A model generated the notes under the pieces. The model saw only the letters and a program-made list of their open reading frames with translations, was not told the DNA's origin and ran no database searches. A program made the position numbers and the translations under genes. Below, piece by piece: positions 46,450 through 57,064 of a stretch of 64,000 nt of DNA (positions are counted from its first letter, which is position 1; each line of letters starts with the position of its first letter). This DNA is from Cristatella mucedo (Eukaryota > Bryozoa > Phylactolaemata > Cristatellidae), in assembly GCA_009760855.2 (NCBI GenBank), contig WPIO01000015.1, positions 265,001 to 329,000 on the forward strand. Direction: 5' to 3'.

Positions 46450-46980
46450 CAAGCATTATAACAAGATTTTAGAGAGGTTGCCTACCGTTCCATCCAAGGC
46501 GCTGCAATGAGTGCCCGTGCCCAAGGAGTCAGTTTGAATGCAACGTCCTTGAAAGCACAGCGTATGAGCAACCATCATCAGCGTCGTCATCTGCGTCATC
46601 TGCCATTAGCACGTATGCACCTGTGTTCGTGTGTGGACGTGAGTCTGTGAAGGAGCGTCATTTTTTGAAAGAAGAAAATACAAAGGATTCCTAAACAGAT
46701 CCTACATACATTTATAAATTCAATGACTAACTGGAACTCAACACTCATGTGTCATAATAAGGAACCATCTATGGTTAAAGCCTGTTATACATAAATAAGA
46801 TTGAAGGGATGTGATCAGCATTTGTCTTTAAAGGATGCTAACTTAACGGGAATGTCCAAAATTGGTCAATCTAACAAAACAATTTCAAAGTGTATTCTGA
46901 TATAAAAAAAATTAATTGCCATAGCGAAATATTGCAAAGACATGATGGCAAGATAACACAGAGAACGAAGAGAAAAGTGG
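46450..46980. other. No gene seen
   Basis: AT-leaning sequence with no supported feature. Confidence 0.45.
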
Positions 46981-46987
46981 GGAAAAA

Positions 46988-47065
46988 AGAGAGAGAGAAA
47001 GAGAGAAAGAAAGAAAGAGAAAGAGAAAGAGAGAGAGAGAGAGAGAGATGGAGCGAGAGAGCGAG
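46988..47065. repeat. (GA)n/(GAAA)n microsatellite
   Basis: GA and GAAA units directly at the 5' border of an L-A copy. Confidence 0.95.
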
Positions 47066-47079
47066 ATAGGGAGAAGGAT

Positions 47080-47670
47080 GAAGTTACTCCACTTCTCGCC
47101 GACCTGCACTGGCTACCAGTCAAGCAACGGATTGACTTCAAGGTTTTGTCGCTCACTTTTAGGTCATTCATTCTTTGGCTACAGCCTATCTCTCAGATCT
47201 ACTCCTCCACCAAGCCACGCATCGTACCACCCGCTTTTCGGAATCCAACAGTCTACAAATACCTCGTACAAACCTCAAATCCTTTGGAGACCGTGCATTT
47301 AGTTCGTATGCTCCCTAAGCTTGGAACTCCATTCTGAATTGCGTCAGAACATCCCCTGACTTGACCACATTTAAAAAGAACTTAAAACCACACCTATTTA
47401 AGACAGCATTTAGTGGGTCCCCGTGATTCGTCCTTGATGTGCTTATGCATGCTGACACTGTGCATGCTGCAACTAACCATTTGCATGCTGACCCTGTGCA
47501 TGTCACCCCTAACCGTGTTATTCATGTTGTTTGTTTATCAAGCATGATATTACTCACCATTCAAATGCATTTCCCTTTGCAGCAAATGTAAAGCGCCTAG
47601 AGAGAGATCGAGTTCTCTGAGGGCGCTTTATCAAGTGCATTATTATTATCATTATTATTATTATCGCAGA
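47080..47670 (+). mobile_element. LINE L-A, 5'-truncated, with complete 3' end
   Basis: Across frameshifts: ADLHWLPVKQRIDFKVLSLT, then a SESNSL-like tract, SFGDRAF, TTFKKNLKPHLFKTAFSGS. The 3' end is well preserved: gcaaatgtaaagcgcctaga, gagagatcgagttctctgag, ggcgctttatcaagtgcatt and (ATT)n to 47665. This copy defines the shared L-A/S2 tail. Confidence 0.92.
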
Positions 47671-47934
47671 CGTACGCAAAGACTCGCCTGGCCTGTCTGG
47701 TCTGCCGTATTATGCCGGATTATTTCCATGCCGCAGGAATGCTCCTTTTATTCTTTTTTAAGGTTGGTTTTTTCCTTCGTCTAGATAATTTGGTATTCTT
47801 TCCTTTTTTTGGTTATGCACCATTCGGTAGTTTTATTTATCTTTGAATTGGGTCTGCGCATTCAGTGGCTCAGCCAGAGCGGGGGACATCACGCCCCGCT
47901 TTAAGGGGTGGGCGGGGGGGGGCAGTCGCTCGGG

Positions 47935-48038
47935 GTACGGACATTTCCCCCTGGACGTTTCCAACCGGGCATTCCCCCAGACTCCCCCCCGGAAATTCCC
48001 CGGACATTTCCCTGGGGTAGGACATTACCCCCCCCCCG
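47935..48038. repeat. GGACATTT-CCCC minisatellite, copy 1
   Basis: Irregular units such as ggacatttccccctggacgt, each a GGAC(A/G)TTT core followed by a C run. Also present at 61141-61250 in the same orientation. The C runs here are long (up to 10). Confidence 0.8.
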
Positions 48039-48045
48039 GTATATG

Positions 48046-48226
48046 GTTTAGGGTTTAAGGTTTTAGGGTTTAGGGTTTAGAATTTAGGGTTTAGGGTTTA
48101 GAATTTAGGGTTTTTAGGGTATATGGTTTAGGTTTTTAGGGTTTAGTGATTAGTGTTTAGGGTTTAGAGTTTTGAGGGTTTAGTGATTAGTGTTTAGGGT
48201 TTGAGGGTTTAGGTTTTTAGGATTTA
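48046..48226 (+). repeat. Degenerate TTTAGGG telomere-like array, copy 1
   Basis: Repeats of ggtttagggtttag with variants (ggtttttag, gtgattagtg). The unit is the TTTAGGG type and not the TTAGGG type usual for animals. It is interstitial and mutated. Confidence 0.85.
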
Positions 48227-48511
48227 GGGCTTGCTGCGCCTTCGCCGCCTACATCCACCCTAGCTGGTACTCCAAGCTTTAATTAGTGCGTATTAGGGCG
48301 TAACTAGATCTCTTGAGCTCGATTTAGACTCAGTAGACCTCTGAGGCTAAGCGCTCATTTGCAGGAACGCGCGGCACGCCGTAGCGCGCGCCCGCTCTGA
48401 CGGGTACGAACGCGTGCCGCTCGCTCCATTAGACCCCATCCTTCCAATCAATTCATTCTTCTAATTATACCGAGTTGAATTTCTTTTAATAGAGCGTGAC
48501 TTTCATTTGAC

Positions 48512-48716
<205 letters not shown>

Positions 48717-48717
48717 C

Positions 48718-49990
48718 ACGATATAGAAGCGGGCACGTACAGGATCCGAGCAGCCGACTGTATTGCTTGGGACAGGAGTTTGCCATACTCGTTGTGTCAC
48801 TACCTGCAGGCTATCGTTTTCCGGCGGCCGTAGCAGGTACGACCTTTCTGCTAGTGCTTTTCGAGTGGCTCGAGCAGCTGCCGGCAGGAAAGCTCTGCGT
48901 TCAAAATTTGTCTCAGGACGGACCGGATATCCGGTTTGGTCATCGGCCGAATCGTATGCACCGGACGCGCCCGGCGTGAGAGGGCGCCCCCGTTCGTTCT
49001 CCCGCCGATCGAGCGAAATCGGATCTCAAGCGGGCCGGCATTTTGAGGGGTAGGAGTGCTGCTCTAGCGCTCGGCCAGGTCGGCAAGAGGGCAAGCGCCT
49101 ATTTTGAGCGTCTGCTTGTCGACCGGGGTTTTTCGCTCACAAGCTTGCCCGCCTTAGCCCGTGCAGCGTTTTGCATGGTCTGAGGACACGCTCGCTGCAG
49201 CGATCGCTCCGGTCATGGCTGCCTACTCGCCAGGCTTCGCTTTTTGTAATGCTGGCGACGCAGTAATCCGCTGTCGTCGTCAGGTAGAGCCAACGAACGA
49301 CATGACTGCTGGAGCGGGTGGCGACGATCCTAATGGCAACGGCTGGCAGCATCACCTAGGTGACAGCGGCGAGGAAAATGAGGAATTCTTCAACGACCTC
49401 AGTTGGATTTTGCAACTTGGCAGTGACTCACATGAGGAGCGTATCGAAGCCCAGTACGAGATCGCTGGCTGGATAGCTGAGCTCTTCGACGGAGCGGACC
49501 TTCGACAATTCGAAAGAGCTAGCAGCGTACTAGCTATTACTGTGTATTTATCAATCATCTTAAGGTACTTCCAAGTCGAGAGCTGGTTTGGTCCAGCGGA
49601 TAAGGTGCTCACCCCGACCAATGTCTGGCTGAGGTGGTGGGCTCGAGCCCCGAGGCATATGCGAAGCACCTGAATAGTGATTAAGTTCTCTTGGGGCGCT
49701 ATGTAAGGGAATTATATTTAAGTCTAGCACTAGCTATCCCCTTCCCTTGTCAGCTGGCGAAACGCAGCTCGTGTTTTGGCCAGCCGCTGTCGATCGGGTG
49801 GTTTTCTTGTCGACCTTGTATGCTTGCTGTTCTGGTCAATCCTCAGACTGGCCCTTTAGTGCTGCTGCGCTTGCCACACATTTAAGTGCTATCTCCGTGC
49901 TATCAGCGTGTTTCTGTATGAATTGGCGCATATCTGCTCTTGGAGATGGAGTGCCAACGAATTTTTAATGTCTTGTGTTTTAGAGTGCTC
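48718..49990 (+). pseudogene. Three-copy unknown family, copy 1 (SINE-interrupted)
   Basis: Diverged relative of 56051-57632 and 61852-63423. A weak TATA-like gatatagaagcgggcacg (48719) aligns with their TATAAA. The reading TFLLVLFEWLEQLPA (about 48840-48885) aligns with FRWVLVELLERPPA of the others. The main ORF starts at ATG 49215 and runs about 115 codons: VEPTNDMTAGAGGDDPN, an acidic GEENEEFFND, then SSVLAITVYLSIILRYF (membrane-like). It then enters an S2 SINE (49584), which supplies foreign residues before a stop at 49671. The second part resumes after the SINE at about 49738 (tggcgaaacgcagctcg), with frames changed. Likely inactive. Confidence 0.55.
49584..49722 (+). mobile_element. SINE S2 inserted in family copy 1
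   Basis: Head ctggtttggtccagcggata, core gggctcgagcccc, tail gaagcacctgaatagtgatta and ggggcgctatgtaagggaat. It lies just after the AGGTACT site where the three family copies share a donor-like sequence. Confidence 0.9.
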
Positions 49991-50083
49991 GCCTTTCGTA
50001 ATTAGGCATCCGAGACAATTAGTGCACATTCCTACGGCGGTGTGTACATCTGCGACGGATGTGATCGGCCCCTGAGAGTTAGA

Positions 50084-50380
50084 ATGCGACGAAGTCGTAA
50101 CCTTGCGAAGAAGAAGAAGAGGCGGATCGTGCTTTCGTGCTCATGCCTACTACGAGTGGCTGTTCGTCGGTTAAACCTTCGATTCTACTTGTATTTCTAC
50201 ATTCTGTCATTGAGCTGCTTGTGCTTCGGCACCTGCGTGAGCAAGCCGATGATCAAAATAAATGGAAAACTGCCAACCCAATATCTAGGCTTGTACAGCT
50301 GGAGCCAGGCATTTAAATCCTTACACCAGGTCGTATTCATAATTCCTGTATTTTGTCTAAGAAAAGGTATATATTGCTGA
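50084..50380 (+). CDS. Small ORF, unknown
   Basis: ATG at 50084, 98 codons. It starts MRRSRNLAKKKKRRIVLSC, continues with a Tyr/Leu/Cys-rich hydrophobic stretch (LRFYLYFYILSLSCLCF) and then MIKINGKLPTQYLGLYSWSQ. The layout of a basic head and one membrane-like segment is protein-like, but no paralog or splice context supports it. It follows family copy 1 and might be part of it. Confidence 0.2.
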   Translation: MRRSRNLAKKKKRRIVLSCSCLLRVAVRRLNLRFYLYFYILSLSCLCFGTCVSKPMIKINGKLPTQYLGLYSWSQAFKSLHQVVFIIPVFCLRKGIYC

Positions 50381-50729
50381 TATTGCAAGTAGACCCAGGA
50401 CCTCCAGGCAAGTACCTTTTAACTGATTTATTTCAATAGAAATTGTAGTCTGTCGTCACTTCAGTGTACTGGGTTTATTTATTTACTGTTTTTAGTGTTT
50501 GTGGGCGCCAGTCAAGTGATTTTTACACTCTGGCATGGCCGCTGTACTGAATCGCACGTTCCTTGCAATTGATGCCATTCGAATGAATGAGCCTCGTTGG
50601 ACAATGCTGCGACCACTTCCCATCCCATTCAATGTTTTCAGAGGGAGTGCAACTTCTTTCTACCGCAGCGGGCCTATGGCGACTGCGCTTGTCACTATCT
50701 CTGGAAACTGCTCGAGTCTGTGCTTTCGA

Positions 50730-52005
50730 GCGAGAGCAGGCACTTGCTTTGTTCAGCTTTATCCCTGGCGTCGGCGCATCGGAGCATTCCCTACCAAGTG
50801 CCTTCATGCGAGAGCAGGCACTTGCCCCGCTTTATCCCTGGCACCGGTGTATCGGAGCACACCTTATCAAGCACCTGCGCAAGAGAGCAGGCGCTTGCTC
50901 AGCTTTATCCCTGGCGCAGGCATATCAGCATTCCCTACCAAGCGCCTTCGTGCGAGAGCAGGTGCTTGCTCTGCTCAGCGTTACCAGCGGCAGCGGTGTA
51001 TTTGAGCGCTCCCTACCAAGCACCTGCGCGCAAGAGCAGGCGCTTACTCTGCTCAGCCCTATCCCTGGCACCGGTGTATCGGAGCACTCCCTACCCCCAG
51101 CGCCTTCGCACGAGAGCAGGCACTTGCTTTACTGAGCGTTATCCCGCCGCCGGCGTTTTGGAGCACTCCCTACCAAGCACCTGTTCTCGAGAGCGGGTGC
51201 TTTCTCTGCTCAGCCCTGTCCCTGGCACCGGTGTATTTGAGCGCTCCCTACCAAGCACCTTCGTGAAAGAGCAGGCGCTTGCTCTGCTCAGCCCTATCCC
51301 TGGCACCGGCGTATCGGAGCACTCCCTACCCCCAGCGCCTTCGCACGAGAGCAGGCACTTGCTTTGCTCAGCCCTATCCCAGGCACCGGTGTATTTGAGC
51401 GCTGCCCATGCACCTGCGCGCAAGAGCAGGCGCTTGCTCTGCTCAGCGTTATCCCTGGCACCGGTGTATTTGAGCACACCCTACCAAGCACTTGCTGGCT
51501 CTGCTCAGCCGTATCCATGGCAGCGGCGTATCGGAGCACTCCCTAACCCCAGCGCCTTCGCACGAGAGCGTTGCTGCTCAGCGTTACCACCGGCACCGGC
51601 TTATTTGAGCGCTGCCTACCAAGCACCTGCTCGAAAGAGCAGGCGCTTACTCTGCTCAGCCCTATCCCTGCCACCGGTGTATGTGAGCACTCCCTACCAA
51701 GCACCTGCGCGAAAAAGCAAGCGCTTGCTCTTCTCGGCCCTATCCCTGGCACCGGCGTATCGGAGCACTCCCTACCAAGCGCCTTCGCGAGAGAGCAGGC
51801 GCTTGCTGCACTTGATCCCTGGCACCGGTGTATCAGAGCACTCCCTGCCAAACATCTGTGCGAGAGAGCAGGCACTTGCTTTGCTCAGCCTTATCCCTGG
51901 CACCGGTGTATCAGAGCACTCCCTACCTAGAGCCTTCGCATGAGAGCAGGCACTTGCTTTGCTTTATCCCTGGCACCGGTGTATTGGAGCACTTTCTGCC
52001 AAGCA
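50730..52005. repeat. 78-bp minisatellite, about 16-17 copies
   Basis: Consensus pieces: aagcacctgcgcgcaagagc, aggcgcttgctctgctcagc, cctatccctggcaccggtgt, atcggagcactccctacc. Because 78 is a multiple of three, long frames stay open on both strands (up to 448 codons on plus). They have no ATG and shift frame between units, so I treat them as noncoding. Confidence 0.93.
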
Positions 52006-52189
52006 CCTGGGACAACGCTCCACCTGGCACCCGGAGAAAGCTGAGCTGGCTTAGCTTCATGTGCACGAGTGCAAGAGAGGGTCCTAGCAAGCACTCCAGC
52101 TCTCGCCCAGTTTCAGGCAGTTATGTCGAATAATTCACACGTTGCTTTAAGCTCGCTTTGCTTGAGAGGCCAGTCGGACATGCGGTAAC

Positions 52190-52990
52190 TGTAACGAAAA
52201 TAGCAAGTTATTACCGTCGTCGTGCCACGGGACGAACAAGGATACTTAAACTAAACGACAATAAGACGGAGCTGTTGCTCATACGACTCCCCAAATGTGA
52301 GCCTGGACCAGAATACTTCTCTCCTAAAAGATGAGGCTGTTGTAAGACCATCACCGCACGCTCCGAATTTAGGTGTAGTCTTAGATATCTGCCTACATTT
52401 TAAAAGCTACGTTAACAGGACTGCTTCCGCAGCTAGCGGTCACGTCCGATTCCTATCAAAGATTAAAAATCAAGTCCGATCCCGATCTAAGATTAAGAAT
52501 TGTTTCCCGGAGGCTCGAAGAGGGTTTTCCTAGCTTCTCAGGTCTCTGCAAGCTAGGCTGTTGAAATTTATTTTGGCTGGGCTACTGAAAAACCGAGTAG
52601 GCCACTGCAGATGGGGATGAATATGCTGAGGGGCAAGTTAACAACCTCAGAGAATTGACCACCTGACTACCTTGCTGAAGGAGCTTGGATAGCTGCCGTT
52701 GATCAACCAATACAGATTAAAGTTCTTACGCTGACCCACAATTCCCGCTTACCCACGATACCCGCAACGTCTTGGCTCTTTCATAAATAGCTGAAATGCG
52801 TCACGAGTTTCGCCTCCTCGTGTCCTCAGGTCCTGAATTGACAATAAATTAGCTGTTCCATTCCTACGCCCTAAGACCTTCAGCGTCAGAAGATTGAGCT
52901 CTGCCGGTCCTAGCCTGTGGAACTCACACCCACGATTCTTATGCAATGACTTCTAATCTCCTGTTGCCGAATATAGCTCTTCCTTTCAAG
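52190..52990 (+). mobile_element. LINE L-B fragment
   Basis: The plus strand reads LKLNDNKTELLLIR (the tract after the reverse-transcriptase active site), APNLGVVLDICLHFKSYVN, HVRFLSKIKN, then pieces of KVLTLTH, NKLAVPFLRPKTFS and AGPSLWNS in shifted frames. It misses the stretch with SRLDYCNS. It ends at about 52990, where an L-A copy begins. Confidence 0.88.
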
Positions 52991-53002
52991 CCGTCCAATA
53001 CC

Positions 53003-54250
53003 AATAATAAAAATAGTAATAATATTAAAACATGCGATAAAGCGCCCTCGGTAATCTCAATCTTTTTCTCGGCGCTTTACATTTGTCGAAAAGGCAGCAC
53101 GATAGAATGGTCAGTGGAAGCACGCTCAATAAGCAACAATGTGTTAACATTGTTAGGGGTGACATGCACAGGGTCAGCATGCAAGTTTAGTTAGTGGCAG
53201 CATAACAGTGTTAGCAGGCAAGAGCACATACAGGTCGAAAAACAGGGACCCACTTAATGCTGCGATAAATAGATGCGTTTTCAATTTCTGTTTAAATGTG
53301 GTCAAATGAGAAGATATCGTGACCTAAGTTGGGAGTGAGTTCCAGGCTTTGGGGGCATACGCACTACAGGCATGGTCTCCAAATTATTTGAGGTTTTTAC
53401 GACGCATAGTTAAACAGTTCGATTCCGAAAAGCGAGTGGTACCATGCTTAGCCTGGTTGAGGAGTAGATCTGACAGGTAAACTGGAGTAAAAAATGAAGG
53501 GACCTAAAAGTGAGTGATTAAATTTGGAAGTTGATGCTTTGCTTGACTGGGAGCCAGTGCAGATCAGCGAGATGTGGCAATTGCAACACTCACGACAGAC
53601 AATTGCACCAGCTGTAAGCGTCTGATTGGGCTTGCCGCTAGACCAGCAAGCAAGGAGTTACAGAAATCAAGGCGGATGTCACAAATGCGTGGACCAACTT
53701 AGATGTGGTATCCTTGTCTAAAGAAGCCCGAATTTTAGCAATCTTATGTAGCTGAAAGTAGGCAGACTTGATTGTGGAGCTGATGTGGTCGCCTAATGAA
53801 AGGTCATTGGAACATGACACCTAGACTTTCTGCAGATTTAACTGGAGATACGCTGGAAGAGCTGATTTTGAGCTTTAGCCTTTCTAATTTCTGAATCACT
53901 CTTGGTTTATCCATAACTAGTAACTTAGTTTTATCATCATTCATTTTAAGAAAATTTGCTGCCATCTATGTGCAGGTGTCGTCAAAACATGCAGCAAGAG
54001 AGTTGAGAGAATTCGACGGTTCAAGGGCTGTGAAGGAACGAAAGAAAGGTACAACTGAATGTCATCCACGAGAAGTGAAAGCCTAGATTTTGAAGCGCAA
54101 TCTTTGTTGCCCTTCAAAATTTGAATAGTGGCCGACAAGATCTCCTAATGCTAGATCACTGAAGGAAGCATCAAGAGCGTATCCAGTGACCGAAAGGTTG
54201 AGAGCCCTAACGCGAATTTCATGAGGACTGAGGCTCAGGGTTTTACTTGA
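53003..54250 (-). mobile_element. LINE L-A, long 5'-truncated copy reaching the RT domain
   Basis: The longest L-A copy. Tail at 53003-53095 (taataat, agcgccctcggtaatctcaa, gcgctttacatttgtcg antisense). The minus strand carries the usual C-terminal tract with frameshifts, then STIKSAYFQLHKIAKIRASL at 53.7 kb, MNDDKTKLLVMDKP near 53.9 kb, and the reverse-transcriptase active-site region LLVDDIQLYLSF at about 54040-54075. The Tyr-Ala of YADD is replaced by Leu-Val, and several frames are broken. The 5' border is uncertain (about 54250). Confidence 0.88.
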
Positions 54251-54477
54251 CCAACCGTACCCAATTTTCAGCCAATTTTAAAGATGCTCCATTCGGGAAC
54301 CTGACCTCCGGTTGGGTGGCGTTTAGGCGGGATTAGGGTTCAACTATTTGCCCTTTACGCTCGCTAATTCAGACCGGATAGGTGAAAACGGCCCCGGTAA
54401 CTATATTTCTCAGTCTTTATATACATGAGGGAGGGCTGCATGGACAGAGGGATAGAAAGATGAAACAGATCCGAGAT

Positions 54478-54556
54478 AACAGGTAATAGGTAACGAGTAA
54501 TAGGTAATACGTAACAGGTAATAGGTAACAGGTAGTAGGTAACAGGTAATAGGGAG
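54478..54556. repeat. Short minisatellite of GGTAATA / GGTAACA units
   Basis: About 11 seven-base units such as aggtaat and aggtaac with variants. Confidence 0.9.
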
Positions 54557-54559
54557 AAT

Positions 54560-56045
54560 GCACTTACTCATATGGAAGCTGCATTGGAGAGTGGTTTGTA
54601 GGAGGCATCTCTGAGCTAGTCAGGATTCCGTACTTTAGCAACAGCATACGCGAAGTCTATGAGAGCAGTTGATCTTACACTGCCATCTTCCAATGTTAAG
54701 AACCTTAATCTTCCTATAACATCTCCTTACACTAAGCCTAGTAACTAAAATTAGAACCTGCTTAAAGTAAAGTAAAGATGTGCTTATCACAGAACTACAG
54801 CTACAAATATCGGCAGAAGAGCGTAAGTGGCTTTCCTGACCACTTATGGCTCAGCCGACAAGTTTTCAGCCTTCTTCACTGAAAATATTGAGCAAATTCA
54901 AACCTCTATTGTCCCCTCCGATAAAAGCGATCGTTGAATCGTAACCTTCAACCTTCCACAATCTCTTTTTCCGAATTTGTTCATAGCGATGTGGCTAGCC
55001 TAATAAGGTCTAGTAAAAAGAGCTTGTCTCCTGAAAACCCCACACTGTCCCACTGTAGTTTATACTGACAGACAAACTTAGCCAAGTCATGAGGAAGGTT
55101 TTTGATACTTCTCTGGACAAAAGGGTTGCATTCAAGTCCATAAAATCAGCCTTAGTTAGACAGATCATGAACAAGTTTGGATTAGATATAGCGAACCTTG
55201 CAAACTATTGCACAGTTTTCCTTCGTCATTTTGCGTCAAAAATTCTTTAAAATTGCATCGAAATGCAACTTGTAGCACTCATTCAAAATTATAAATTTTC
55301 AGGAAATTTGTAGCCGCAGTACCAACGGCAGAAATCCGCTGAGATTTCTCTTGAACTCTCTCTTGGTATTGTTCTTGAAATTTCTCGTAAACTAATCTCA
55401 CATCTCTTAGGCCACTGCACTCTACTATAATAATAATAATAGCCACTACAATCGCCACAACTTGGGTCTCAAGTAGACAGGGTTTGGGCGAGAATTCTCC
55501 TCCATCTGGTGCTCGAAACAGCGTCTGCGCGAGGAACCCCGAGTCAGCATGAAGCTGTGCATTTTGCGCGTCTATTTTTAATGCTTGAATGAGAGCTGAT
55601 AGCGGAAACTGGCAAGCAAGCGACCGTAATGCTGCAGAGCTATCTGCTGCACGACTTTCTTGGGCCAAAGTATGGCCAAAGGCTACTCACGGTTGTGAGT
55701 CGAAACTACTGCGGTCCGAGAGGCTAGGCTTTGGTTGCGATACATGCCGTTCTGTACAGTGCGCAATGCCGTAAAGTGTTGGCAGCGACAGCATAAGCTG
55801 CCGTTAAATGCGCGTGAAGATTTCGACTCGCTCAAACCGCTAGAACTGCTACCGTCTTCAGGCGAAACTCTGATGAGGCTGCTCTGCTGTAAAGCCCGGC
55901 TTGGCAGTTGACAGCTGAGCTGTCTACATTGCTAAATGGCGGCAAACTAACAACTGACTCGACAATGCTCGGCTGTCGACCTATTTCGCTCTACCGGAAT
56001 AGTAGGCTCTTGTCGCGGTCGATGCCGTCCGCTTCGCAGCTTTGG
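54560..56045. other. No gene seen
   Basis: Unique-looking sequence. An antisense ORF of 129 codons (55668 to 55279) has no motif; it includes a Ile-rich run from an (AAT)n tract at 55428-55440. Confidence 0.4.
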
Positions 56046-56158
56046 TGTACCCCGCAATGCCACTCAAGCTAGCACCGACAGTACATGTCAAGTGTCATTA
56101 AAAATTTGATCGTAGGACGTTGCATATCTCAATCGTCAGTCGGAAACTGATGCGGACA

Positions 56159-56164
56159 TATAAA
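56159..56164 (+). promoter_or_regulatory. TATA box of family unit 2
   Basis: TATAAA in gcggacatataaacggaggc. Kept in unit 3 (61956) and recognisable in unit 1 (48719). About 110 bases upstream are also conserved between units 2 and 3, including a small inverted repeat tcagtcggaaactga. Confidence 0.5.
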
Positions 56165-56462
56165 CGGAGGCACGCAAAGGATACGACACTACTTGAGCCT
56201 TGCGTGCGGACACGAGCTTACTGTGCGGCTTGGCTCGCTGTACCTGCGTGCAGTTCCGCCGGCCGTTAGTTCGCCGGCTGACGGTAGCCGCAGGTCGGCC
56301 ATTTTTCGCTGGGTGCTCGTCGAGCTCCTAGAGCGGCCTCCGGCACTTGGCGAGCGAAATATCAGTCGCAGCCGGATCGCAGCCGAGCGTACGGTCAGGT
56401 GCCCGAGCGAAGCGTGTAAGCCGAGCGCTCCGGGCGTTTGCTGGAGGGCGGCGCCCAGGTAG

Positions 56463-57059
56463 CGCATAAGCCAGTGCAGCGAAATCGCTTCGCCGGACCG
56501 GCCTGACGCGCGAGTGGGAGCTGCAGTTGCAGCGTTCGGCCAGGTGAGGAAGGTTGGGCAAGTGCCTAGTTTGCCCGTCCGCGTCTTGTCGGGTAGGTTA
56601 TTCGCTTCCTGCTCGGCAACGACGCTTGGCTCGCTCGCTCGCCGCAAGCTCGCTCGCTGCCAGGTCCGCGTCCAGCCGCTTCGCGCACGGACTGAGGACC
56701 TCGAGCTCGAAGCAGCGCCGATCGCTGCGATCGTGACGGCCTACTCGCATTGCTTCGCTCAGTCCGTTGCTGGCGCCGCTGCGACCGCCGCCGTCCGCCG
56801 CGCAGAGCCCACGGACGACATGACGACCGGCGCCGGAAGCGACGATCCGAATCACAACTTCTGGCTTCGTCACCTTGACGGTGAAGACGACGAGGAAGAC
56901 GACGGTGACCTCGAAGAGTTCGGTCGCTGGATGTTCGAACTTATCGACCACATTCGACGCCGACAATTCAGACAAGTCGACGGCATACTGACGACTATCG
57001 CCTGCATAATTTCTATCATGAGGTACTGCTCGGTGTGGCAGCCGCGTTGTACGGAGTAG
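56463..57059 (+). CDS. Unknown acidic, membrane-like protein, unit 2 (ORF1)
   Basis: I do not recognise this family. The frame is open from 56463 to the TAG at 57057. The only ATG in frame is at 56820, giving 79 residues, so either a short protein starts there or an upstream exon is spliced in. Features in order: PTDDMTTGAGSDDPNHN, an acidic block DGEDDEEDDGDLEEF, RWMFELIDHIRRRQFRQ, and a hydrophobic GILTTIACIISIM near the end, which could be a tail anchor. Copy 1 shares T(N/D)DMT(A/T)GAG(G/S)DDPN and the hydrophobic end. Between 56577 and 57059 unit 3 differs by one silent base (GAC/GAT). AGGTACT at 57020 is a donor-like site shared by all three copies. Confidence 0.45.
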   Translation, partial: RISQCSEIASPDRPDARVGAAVAAFGQVRKVGQVPSLPVRVLSGRLFASCSATTLGSLARRKLARCQVRVQPLRARTEDLELEAAPIAAIVTAYSHCFAQSVAGAAATAAVRRAEPTDDMTTGAGSDDPNHNFWLRHLDGEDDEEDDGDLEEFGRWMFELIDHIRRRQFRQVDGILTTIACIISIMRYCSVWQPRCTE

Positions 57060-57064
57060 GCAAA

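Noticed and set aside
50597-51943. 448-codon ORF
   Set aside because: A 78-bp minisatellite with no ATG in the frame. Several other frames are equally open.
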